DNA of 41,275 nucleotides from Actinomycetota bacterium (GTDB taxonomy: Bacteria > Actinomycetota > Actinomycetes > Actinomycetales > Microbacteriaceae). A program made the position numbers and the translations under genes. The stretch lies in the NCBI GenBank assembly GCA_018268435.1, contig JAFDWP010000209.1, positions 1 through 41,275 on the forward strand, read 5' to 3'. Of the stretch, positions 34,238 to 41,173 are shown piece by piece. The notes beneath the pieces are model-generated. The model saw only the letters and a list, made by a program, of their open reading frames with translations. It searched no databases and was not told where the DNA came from. Positions within the stretch are counted from its first letter, which is position 1. Each line of letters begins with the position of its first letter.

Positions 34238-35830
34238 TCAGGGGGCGGGGCAGATCACGATGCCGTGGGCGGAGGCCAGGGCGGATCCCGTCTCGCAGGA
34301 TCCGTAGGTCAGGATCGGGGTGTGCTGCATCGCCGGGGCGTCGAACAGCCCCACGTGCGCACCCGCCAGCACCACGGACGAGATCGGGCCGCCCCACGGC
34401 TTGGCCGCGAGCCAGCCCACGTCGTTCACGCGCACCCAGTCCGCCAACGGGGCGACCGCGGCACGCTGCTGGGCGAGGGTCTCCGCGCTCGGCGGTCGTA
34501 GCGCGCGTGCCGCGTCGCCGGCGGCACCTGCGGCCACCACGACGCCCAGGAGCGCGGCCACGGCGACGGCGAGCACCCGTGCGGGTCCGTGCGCGCCGGT
34601 TCGGCCGCGACGGCGCCACAGGGCGGACGCGGCGCGGACGGCGACCGCGGCCAGGATCGGCGCGAAGGCGAACACGCCGACCGCGGGGTGGCGCACCCAG
34701 AGCGGCAGCTGCGACGCCTGCGCCCACCAGCCGACGAACGCGAGCAGCCCCACGACGGATCCGAATCCGAGTGCGAGCAAGTGCGGATCGCGGTCCCACC
34801 AGCGGGTCCGGTCGGAGGCGCCCCGCGAGGGAGTCGGCGACCCGGCGTCAGGAGTCAGGATCCCGGCGTCGGCGCCCTTCGAGGGAGTCGGCGACCACGC
34901 GTCAGGAGTCAGGATCCCGGCGGGCAGCGCGGCCCATGCCACGACCGCCGCCGCCAGCACGACCGCCACCGCCATGAGCCACCACGGCACGAACCAGGAT
35001 CCGGCCAGGGTGCCCAGCTTCTGCGGCACCGTGGTGGGCTCGATGTGCTGTCCGCCGCTGAGCAGGAATCCGCCCAGCGCGCGCACGTGGCGGGCGTATC
35101 CGCTGATGCCGAGCGACGCCAGGGCGATGAGCTCCATCAGCAGCGTCGGGGCCGCGACGAGCACGAGCGGCACCACGGCACGGCGCAGCATCGCGACGAG
35201 GCGCCGCCCGAACGGCGCCGCCGGCGTCAACAGGAACAGCGCCACGGCGAACGCGGGCAGCGCCAGCAGTGCGATGAGCTTCGCCTGCACCGCGAGCCCG
35301 AGCAGCAGGCCGGCGAGCCAGGCCCGGCGCGGCAGCACGATCAGCGCCCACACGATGAGCGCGGCCGCGGCGATCTCTCCGAGCAGGTCGGCGGGCCCCT
35401 GGATCGGCGACACGCTGTCCGCCGTGTTGAACGCGAGCGGCAGGGCCACAGCGACCAGCGCGCCGAAGCGGCCGGCGAGGCGACGGCCCAGGACCGCACA
35501 GCCGACCAGCAGCAGCACCCAGTAGGCGAGGGGCACGAGGCGGGCGCCGATCACCGGATCCGCCCCGAGCGCGAGCACTCCGGCCACCGGCAGCAGCACG
35601 ACCGGCCCGGTGGAGATGCGCGGATCGAACGGGGTCAGCGTCGACCCGGACAGGGTGCCGTCGCTCGTGTAGCCGAGTCCGGCGATCAGGTTGCGCGGCA
35701 CGGTGAGGTTGAACGCCTCGTCCTCCCAGAACCGGAGGACGGTCAGGCTGTGCCACATCACGATCGCGTTCGCGAGGATGAGCAGCGCGAGCAGGATCCA
35801 GAACCCGGCACCGGCGAGGCGACGGGTCAT
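34238..35830 (-). CDS. GT39-like polytopic membrane glycosyltransferase
   Basis: A 530-residue protein with about ten or more membrane helices. Near the N-terminus it has FWEDEAFNLTVPRNL (residues 34-48), the acidic first-loop motif by which lipid-linked-sugar transferases of the PMT/ArnT (GT39/GT83) group are recognised. It probably moves a sugar from a polyprenyl phosphate carrier onto a cell-surface acceptor. An 18-residue hydrophilic segment (AGILTPDAWSPTPSKGAD and a near copy) is tandemly duplicated between helices, encoded by a 54-bp direct repeat. Its ATG overlaps the stop of the GT2 gene by 4 bases, so the two are one operon. Donor and acceptor are unknown. Confidence 0.8.
   Translation of the reverse strand: MTRRLAGAGFWILLALLILANAIVMWHSLTVLRFWEDEAFNLTVPRNLIAGLGYTSDGTLSGSTLTPFDPRISTGPVVLLPVAGVLALGADPVIGARLVPLAYWVLLLVGCAVLGRRLAGRFGALVAVALPLAFNTADSVSPIQGPADLLGEIAAAALIVWALIVLPRRAWLAGLLLGLAVQAKLIALLALPAFAVALFLLTPAAPFGRRLVAMLRRAVVPLVLVAAPTLLMELIALASLGISGYARHVRALGGFLLSGGQHIEPTTVPQKLGTLAGSWFVPWWLMAVAVVLAAAVVAWAALPAGILTPDAWSPTPSKGADAGILTPDAGSPTPSRGASDRTRWWDRDPHLLALGFGSVVGLLAFVGWWAQASQLPLWVRHPAVGVFAFAPILAAVAVRAASALWRRRGRTGAHGPARVLAVAVAALLGVVVAAGAAGDAARALRPPSAETLAQQRAAVAPLADWVRVNDVGWLAAKPWGGPISSVVLAGAHVGLFDAPAMQHTPILTYGSCETGSALASAHGIVICPAP
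34817..34924. repeat. 54-bp tandem direct repeat inside the GT39-like gene
   Basis: Copies 34817-34870 and 34871-34924 share GAGGGAGTCGGCGACC and GTCAGGAGTCAGGATCCCGG. Being a multiple of three, the duplication keeps the frame. Confidence 0.85.
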
Positions 35831-36669
35831 GCGGATCCGGATCCCTCATCGGCGGGCGCAGCATCGGCGGGCGCGGCGCCGGCGGGCGCGCGGTCCGGCC
35901 CCTCGATCCTCAGCGCGCGCAGGGGGGCACCGGGGCGCAGCGACCAGGCCCACACCTCGCGCAGCGCGTGGAACGCGAACAGCAGGAGCTTCTTGGGCGG
36001 CAGCTGCGGCCGCGAGACCCGGCCCCACATCGTGCCGGTGCTCGAGGCGCCGCGCCGAGGGATGCTGCGCACGCGCAGGTACCGCACGGCAAGGCCGGCC
36101 CGCACCTCGGCGAGGGAGAAGTGCACGTGCGGGACCAGTGCGTCGGAGGGCACCGCGTTGACGAGGATCCGCAGCGCCTCGGGGCGGTAGACGCGCAGCG
36201 GGGTGTTCACGTCGGGCACGCCGCGTCCGACGAACGCCGCGACGAGCAGGCGCACGCAGGACGTGAGCACGCGGCGGTACCAGGCGTCGGTGCGGGAGTG
36301 GCGCACGCCGTGCACGACGTCGGCGTCGGTGTCGGCGAGCGCGCGCACGGCGGCGGCGATCTCGGATCCGAGGAACTGTCCGTCGCCGTCGACGTGCACG
36401 AGGGCGTCGGGGGAGAGCGCGAGGCCGGCGCGATAGGCGGCCAGAGCCGTGGGGCCGTGTCCGCGGTTCGCCGGCTGGGTCTGCACGTCGACGTCGGCGA
36501 CGCCGGAGAGCACCGCGGCGGTTCCGTCGGTGGAGCGGTCGTCGGCGATGACGAAGGTCACGCGGTCGGCGAGCGGGGCGACGGCGGAGCGGATCTCGTC
36601 GATGAACCCGCCGATGCCCTCGGCCTCGTTGTAGGCCGGCATCACGACGGCCAGGTGGGCGTACTGCAC
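35827..36669 (-). CDS. Family 2 glycosyltransferase (DPM1-like)
   Basis: A 280-residue cytoplasmic GT-A enzyme. VVMPAYNEAEGIGGFI (8-23), the FVIADDRSTDGT nucleotide-binding loop, and the DGDGQF motif (metal-binding DxD, about residue 94-99) are clear. The overall pattern matches polyprenyl-phosphate sugar synthases of the dolichyl-phosphate-mannose type, which would load the carrier used by the adjacent GT39-like enzyme. GTG start at 36669 with GAGG upstream. The C-terminal 25 residues are Ala/Pro-rich. Divergent from gtrA. Confidence 0.85.
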   Translation of the reverse strand: MQYAHLAVVMPAYNEAEGIGGFIDEIRSAVAPLADRVTFVIADDRSTDGTAAVLSGVADVDVQTQPANRGHGPTALAAYRAGLALSPDALVHVDGDGQFLGSEIAAAVRALADTDADVVHGVRHSRTDAWYRRVLTSCVRLLVAAFVGRGVPDVNTPLRVYRPEALRILVNAVPSDALVPHVHFSLAEVRAGLAVRYLRVRSIPRRGASSTGTMWGRVSRPQLPPKKLLLFAFHALREVWAWSLRPGAPLRALRIEGPDRAPAGAAPADAAPADEGSGSA

Positions 36670-36722
36670 TCGAACCTCAGATGTCGGCGGACGGGAGGCG
36701 TCCCAGGTCGCGCCTCCCCGGG

Positions 36723-36729
36723 TATTCTA
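36723..36729. promoter_or_regulatory. Overlapping divergent -10 boxes between GT2 and GtrA genes
   Basis: TATTCTA reads as TATTCT (36723-36728) toward gtrA and as TAGAAT (36729-36724) toward the GT2 gene. Only one polymerase could occupy it at a time. The gtrA start is 9 bases beyond its box, the GT2 start about 54 bases beyond the other. Confidence 0.45.
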
Positions 36730-36737
36730 GTAGGGCT

Positions 36738-37205
36738 ATGGATCGCCGCTCCCGGTTGCGCCGTCTTGCGGGAGTCGGCACCCGCTTCCTGATCGTCGGC
36801 GGGATCAGCACTCTCATCGAGATCGGCGCTTTCAACCTCTTCGTGTACGCCTTCGGGTGGGACCTCGTGGTCGGCAAGATCGCCGCCAGCCTGGTCGCCC
36901 TGATCAACGCCTACTTCGGCAACCGCGAGTGGGCGTTCCGGGACCGCAACCGCCGCGGGCGTGTCGCCGAGATCGTGCTCTTCCTCGGCGTGAACCTGTT
37001 CTGCACGCTGCTCGGTGCGGGCATCGTGTGGCTCGGCGCCGGCATGGTCGAGGGCTTCACGGGCCATGCCCCCGGGCCGGCGCTGGTGAACCTCGTGAAC
37101 CTCGGCAGCATCGCCGTGATCGTGCTGGTGCGCTTCCTGCTGTACCACTACGTCGTGTTCCGCCACCCCGCCCCCGCGGCGCCGGTCGACGCCTCGGCCG
37201 CGTAG
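36738..37205 (+). CDS. GtrA-family membrane protein
   Basis: A 155-residue protein with four predicted membrane helices. RFLIVGGISTLIEIGAFNLFVY, the NAYFGNREWAF loop and the C-terminal RFLLYHYVVFR are typical of GtrA, thought to flip polyprenyl-phosphate-linked sugars. With the GT2 and GT39-like neighbours it completes a load-flip-transfer set for surface glycosylation. ATG 36738 gives the family length; no strong Shine-Dalgarno sequence. Confidence 0.9.
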   Translation: MDRRSRLRRLAGVGTRFLIVGGISTLIEIGAFNLFVYAFGWDLVVGKIAASLVALINAYFGNREWAFRDRNRRGRVAEIVLFLGVNLFCTLLGAGIVWLGAGMVEGFTGHAPGPALVNLVNLGSIAVIVLVRFLLYHYVVFRHPAPAAPVDASAA

Positions 37206-37219
37206 CGGTCCTGCGACGC

Positions 37220-37244
37220 ACGGTCGGCCGTTCGGGTCGGCCGT
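37220..37244 (+). terminator. Hairpin after gtrA
   Basis: ACGGTCGGCC (37220-37229) pairs with GGTCGGCCGT (37235-37244), 10 bp with two wobbles and a 5-nt loop, 14 bp after the stop. Confidence 0.5.
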
Positions 37245-37389
37245 CGCTCGGCAGTCGCCGTCGTGGGTCGGCGCGACTGGATCCGCCCGGATCCCCACGC
37301 CCCGTCACTTTCTCGCGGATCGGGGCGGGCCGCGGGCGCGCCCGGTCTGGACGGGCTCGGCCCGGTCCCGTCGCGCTCGTGCGCATGGC

Positions 37390-37459
37390 GTGAGACTCCA
37401 CTTTCCTGGCGAGACTGCGCGACGTGCGTGGAGTCTCGCCCGAAATGTGGAGTCTCGCG
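37390..37459. repeat. 70-nt palindromic repeat, copy 5
   Basis: Fifth copy, between the convergent gtrA and acyl-CoA ligase genes. The 344-bp gap 37206-37549 holds only this and the gtrA hairpin. Confidence 0.8.
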
Positions 37460-37549
37460 GATCGGGCGCGGGACGGGGCCGAGCGGACGCGGCGCCGCGG
37501 ACCCGGATCGACCGGATCCGCCGGCGACCGGGACGCGGGACGGCGGTGC

Positions 37550-39127
37550 TCAGCTCGTGCGGGCGCGGAGGTCCTTGCGCAGGATCTTGCCCGACGACGA
37601 CTTCGGGATCGCGTCGATGAACTCGACCATCCGCACCTTCTCGTGCGGCGCGACGTGCGCGGCGACGTGCGCCATCACCCCGTCCGCATCCAGGGACGCG
37701 CCCTGCTGCAGCACCACGAACGCCTTCGGCACCTCCTGTCCGTCCTCGTCCAGGGCGCCGATCACGGCGGCGTCGGCGATCGCGGGGTGTTCGAGCAGCA
37801 CCGCCTCGAGCACCGCCGGGGCGACCTGGTACCCCTTGTACTTGATGAGCTCCTTGAGGCGGTCCACGATCCGGAACACGCCCTCGGCGGTCACGGTGGC
37901 GACGTCGCCCGTGTGCAGCCAGCCGTCGGCGTCGAGCATGTCGGCGGTGGCGTCGGGGCGGTTCAGATACCCCTTCATGACCTGCGGTCCGCGGATCAGC
38001 AGCTCACCGGGATCGCTCGCACCCTCGGTGGGGATGGGCACGTCGGATCCGTCCTCGGCGACGATGCGCGCCTCGGTGTTCGGGATGAGCAGGCCTACAG
38101 AGGAGAGATCGATGTCGTCGCGCTCGACGGGGATCGTGTGCGTGACGGGACTGGTCTCGGTCATGCCGTAGCCCTGCCGCACGGTGCAGTCGAGCCGTTC
38201 GGCGACCGCATGGGCGAGCTGCCCGTCCAGGGGAGCGGCACCCGAGAAGACCACCGAGACCGCGCTCATGTCGTACTGCGCGACCAGCGGGTGCTTGGCG
38301 AGGGCGACGGCGATCGGCGGCGCGATGAACAGCCAGCTCGTGCGGTGCTCCGCGACGATGCGCAGGAACTCCGGCAGGTCGAACCGTGGCATCGTGACGA
38401 GGGTGGCGCGCAGGCGCACGGCGAGGTTGAGCAGCACGGTCATGCCGTAGATGTGGAAGAACGGCAGTACCGCGAGGATCCGGTCCTCATCGTTCAGGGT
38501 GATCGAGACGGTGCTCTGCGCGACGTTGGCGACCAGGTTGCGGTGCGTCAGCATGACGCCCTTGGGACGCCCCGTCGTGCCGGAGGAGTACGGCAGCACG
38601 GCGACGTGCCTGGCGGGGTCGAACGACACGACGGGCGCGTGGTGCCCCTCGGAGAGCAGGTCCCGCAGCGACGGGTGCCCCTCCGCGCCGTCGAGCACGA
38701 TCAGCTGGTCGGCGGGCAGGCCGAGCGCATCCGCGGCGGCCTGGGCCTGCGGCAGCAGCGGGCTGACGGTGATGAGCCAGAATGCGGAGGCGTCGCGCAG
38801 CTGGCTCGCGATCTCCTCGGCGGTGTACAGCGCGTTGACGGTGGTCGCCGTGGCGCCCGCGCGCAGGATCCCGTGGAAGACGGCCGCGAAGGCCGGGACG
38901 TTCGGGCAGAGCAGGCCGACCGCGTCGCCGACGCCGATACCGCGAGCGGCGAGAGCCCCGGCGACCAGGTCGATCTGGCCGATGAGCTGCCGGTACGTCG
39001 TTTCGGCGCCCGACATGCCGTCGATCAGCGCGATCCGGTCGAGGTCGTGCTCGCTGATGTCGCCGAAGAGGTACTCGTGGATCGGGACCGCCGGGACGGC
39101 GACGTCGGGGAACGGGCTGCTGACCAT
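37550..39127 (-). CDS. AMP-forming acyl-CoA synthetase (4-coumarate-CoA ligase-like)
   Basis: A 525-residue ANL-superfamily enzyme that activates a carboxylic acid through an acyl-AMP to the CoA thioester. Motifs in order: P-loop YSSGTTGRPKGVMLTHRN, GYGMTETSPVTH, WLHTGDVA, IVDRLKELIKYKGYQVAP, and the C-terminal PKSSSGKILRKDL carrying the catalytic lysine. The pattern is that of 4-coumarate or medium/long-chain fatty acid ligases; the substrate cannot be chosen from sequence. ATG 39127 is preceded by GAAGGAGAT; a frame extending to 39208 is not supported. No beta-oxidation genes are adjacent. Confidence 0.9.
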   Translation of the reverse strand: MVSSPFPDVAVPAVPIHEYLFGDISEHDLDRIALIDGMSGAETTYRQLIGQIDLVAGALAARGIGVGDAVGLLCPNVPAFAAVFHGILRAGATATTVNALYTAEEIASQLRDASAFWLITVSPLLPQAQAAADALGLPADQLIVLDGAEGHPSLRDLLSEGHHAPVVSFDPARHVAVLPYSSGTTGRPKGVMLTHRNLVANVAQSTVSITLNDEDRILAVLPFFHIYGMTVLLNLAVRLRATLVTMPRFDLPEFLRIVAEHRTSWLFIAPPIAVALAKHPLVAQYDMSAVSVVFSGAAPLDGQLAHAVAERLDCTVRQGYGMTETSPVTHTIPVERDDIDLSSVGLLIPNTEARIVAEDGSDVPIPTEGASDPGELLIRGPQVMKGYLNRPDATADMLDADGWLHTGDVATVTAEGVFRIVDRLKELIKYKGYQVAPAVLEAVLLEHPAIADAAVIGALDEDGQEVPKAFVVLQQGASLDADGVMAHVAAHVAPHEKVRMVEFIDAIPKSSSGKILRKDLRARTS

Positions 39128-39231
39128 GGGATCTCCTTCGACCTCGGCCGTCGTCGGCTCGGGCGCCGACGCTGGCTGCTTGCGAGTCAGTGTCGCACAC
39201 CTCGGCACTCAGTCCCAGAGTGGATTCGGAT

Positions 39232-39357
39232 CCTGAGCGAGCGCAGCGAGACGAAGGACCCGGCGCCCTTCGTCTCGTCGCTGCGCTCCTCGCTCAGGGA
39301 CCGGTCGCGACCGGTAGCGCGCCGATCGGATCCTGAGCGAGCGCAGCGAGACGAAGG
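39232..39357. repeat. Cluster of three GAGCGAGCGCAGCGAGACGAAGG-type repeats
   Basis: Copy 1 (39232-39257) and copy 3 (39332-39357) are identical direct copies; copy 2 (39266-39299) is inverted between them and closely matches the fusA-tuf repeat. Copies 1 and 2, or 2 and 3, can form alternative hairpins. It lies upstream of truA and of the ligase gene, with no gene inside. Confidence 0.85.
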
Positions 39358-39383
39358 ACGCCAGGGACCGGATCCGCCGCGGG

Positions 39384-39395
39384 TACCCTGGATCC
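39384..39395 (+). promoter_or_regulatory. Leaderless-type promoter of truA
   Basis: TACCCT (39384-39389), six bases (ggatcc), then GTG at 39396. Confidence 0.6.
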
Positions 39396-40292
39396 GTGCG
39401 CATCCGTCTCGACATCGCCTACGACGGCACCCACTTCCGGGGCTGGGCGAAGCAGCCGGGGCTGCGCACGGTGCAGGGCACGATCGAGGCGGCGCTGGCC
39501 CGCATCGTCGGTCCCGCGGAGGCGATCGCCGGTGCGGCGCGGTCCGCCGGTGCGGCACCGTCCGCCGGCCCGCGCCTCGTCGTCGCCGGGCGCACCGACT
39601 CGGGCGTGCACGCCACCGGACAGGTCGCGCACGTCGACCTCGACCCGCAGCAGTGGGCGCGGGTCGCCTCGCGCAACGGGCGTGCGGCGGGGGATCCTGC
39701 GGGATCCCTGGCGCCTCGCATACGGGGCGTGCTGGGGCAGTACCCCGACGTGACCGTGTCGCGGACGTCGCTCGCGCCGGAGGGCTTCGACGCCCGTTTC
39801 TCGGCCGTGTGGCGCCGCTACCGGTACCGGCTGGCCGACGCCCGCACTGGATACGACCCGCTGCTGCGGCACGACACGACGACGATCCGGGCGGCGCTGG
39901 ACGAGGGCTCCATGGACGCCGCGGCGCGGACGCTGATCGGCCTGCATGACTTCGCCGCGTACTGCAAGCCGCGCGAGGAGGCCACCACGATCCGCACGCT
40001 GCTGGACTACCGCTGGACGCGCGACGACACCGGGGTTCTCGTCGCCGAGGTGAAGGCCGACGCGTTCTGCCACAGCATGGTGCGCGCGCTCGTGGGCGCG
40101 TGCGCGGCCGTGGGGGAGGGGCGGCTCGAGGTCTCCGACCTGGCGCGGCTGCGTGACGAGGTCACCCGCACGAGCGCGTTCAAGGTGCTGGCGGCACGCG
40201 GCCTCACGCTCACCGAGGTGGGGTATCCCGCCGACGACCTGCTCGCCGCGCGCGCCGAGCAGACCCGCAACCGCCGCGACCGCGACGACTGA
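39396..40292 (+). CDS. truA: tRNA pseudouridine(38-40) synthase
   Basis: A 298-residue enzyme that isomerises uridines in the tRNA anticodon arm. The catalytic aspartate is Asp68 in AGRTDSGVHATGQVAH; the opening IAYDGTHFRGWAKQPGLRTVQG and RRYRYRL are family blocks. An Ala/Gly/Pro-rich stretch (about residues 42-59) enlarges the loop before the catalytic strand. GTG start with a leaderless promoter, so it is expressed independently of the alpha operon, which it normally follows. Confidence 0.95.
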   Translation: MRIRLDIAYDGTHFRGWAKQPGLRTVQGTIEAALARIVGPAEAIAGAARSAGAAPSAGPRLVVAGRTDSGVHATGQVAHVDLDPQQWARVASRNGRAAGDPAGSLAPRIRGVLGQYPDVTVSRTSLAPEGFDARFSAVWRRYRYRLADARTGYDPLLRHDTTTIRAALDEGSMDAAARTLIGLHDFAAYCKPREEATTIRTLLDYRWTRDDTGVLVAEVKADAFCHSMVRALVGACAAVGEGRLEVSDLARLRDEVTRTSAFKVLAARGLTLTEVGYPADDLLAARAEQTRNRRDRDD

Positions 40293-40363
40293 CGGATCCG
40301 GATCCGCTCTGGGCTCAGGGGAGGCGTGCGGGGCGCACCCAGCCTGACGAGGGTGGGCGCGGG

Positions 40364-40375
40364 TACCGTGGGAGG
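40364..40375 (+). promoter_or_regulatory. Leaderless-type promoter of the EEP-domain gene
   Basis: TACCGT (40364-40369), six bases, then GTG at 40376. Confidence 0.55.
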
Positions 40376-41044
40376 GTGCGGATCATCTCCTACAACCTGC
40401 GCAAGCATCGTGCGGCGCATGAGCTCGACGACCTCGTCGATGCCCATGACCCCGACGTGCTGTGCCTGCAGGAGGGGGACACCGACTCCCTCCCGGAGAC
40501 CGCCGGAGGCCTCGTGCTCGCGCACACCACGCAGCAGAACCGGCTGGGCCTCGCCATCTACTACCGCGCCAGCGCGTTCAACCTCGTGGATGTCGCGGCG
40601 GTCTCGGTGAAGAAGTCGCTGCACGACCGGGTGCTGCGCCCCGCGCATGAGCGCCTGCTCGGCGTGCGGCTGCGCGACATCGACGCCGGGCGCGACTTCC
40701 TCATCGCCTCGCTGCATGCGGCGCCGCTCACCGCGCGGAACGCGCTGCGGCGCGACCAGATCCGCGCCGCGCTGTCGGAGCTCTCCGAACTCGGCTGGGG
40801 CCTGCCGCAGCTGATCGTCGGCGACTTCAACTACCCCGTGTTCAAGGAGCGGCTCAGCGAGCACATGCGCGACGTCGGCTACGAGCTCGTGATGAGCGAC
40901 CAGCACACGTACACGCGGTACCGCGTGTTCCGCGGCTTCTACGACTTCGCCGCGGCCTCGGGCTTCGTCGTGGAGTCGGTGCGCACGCTGCCGCAGGGGG
41001 AGTCGGATCACCTCCCGATCCTCGTCACCGCGACGCCGCACTGA
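40376..41044 (+). CDS. Endonuclease/exonuclease/phosphatase-fold protein
   Basis: A 222-residue protein with the complete catalytic set of the EEP (DNase I-like) superfamily: Asn7 (SYNLRKH), Glu33 (LQEGDT), HAAPLT with the histidine of the third motif, Asp150 and Asn152 (VGDFNYP), and Asp211-His212 (ESDHLPI). No signal peptide, so cytoplasmic. It could act on DNA or on a phosphoester; the sequence alone does not say which. GTG 40376 is fixed by the leaderless promoter. Confidence 0.88.
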   Translation: MRIISYNLRKHRAAHELDDLVDAHDPDVLCLQEGDTDSLPETAGGLVLAHTTQQNRLGLAIYYRASAFNLVDVAAVSVKKSLHDRVLRPAHERLLGVRLRDIDAGRDFLIASLHAAPLTARNALRRDQIRAALSELSELGWGLPQLIVGDFNYPVFKERLSEHMRDVGYELVMSDQHTYTRYRVFRGFYDFAAASGFVVESVRTLPQGESDHLPILVTATPH

Positions 41045-41131
41045 GCGGGCGGCTGGACATGTCCGGGCCCGGGACAGTCGTGGCAGTGCACAGGCTGAGT
41101 GAGCGCGCAGGTCCGTCCACCCGCATGTCGC

Positions 41132-41137
41132 TAAAAT
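41132..41137 (+). promoter_or_regulatory. Probable -10 box of the last gene
   Basis: TAAAAT in an otherwise GC-rich gap, 36 bases before ATG 41174. The short leader it implies contains GGGGGA close to the start. Confidence 0.45.
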
Positions 41138-41173
41138 CGGTGGAAGTCGCATCGATGGGGGGATGGGGGAAGC

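Noticed and set aside
28253..37549. 70-nt palindromes as transposon ends or an insertion sequence
   Set aside because: No transposase reading frame lies between any pair and no target-site duplications are visible; a non-autonomous or REP-like element remains possible.
37424..39949. 841-codon plus-strand open frame opposite the acyl-CoA ligase and into truA
   Set aside because: It overlaps both genes in another frame or strand, has no domain and crosses the repeat cluster.
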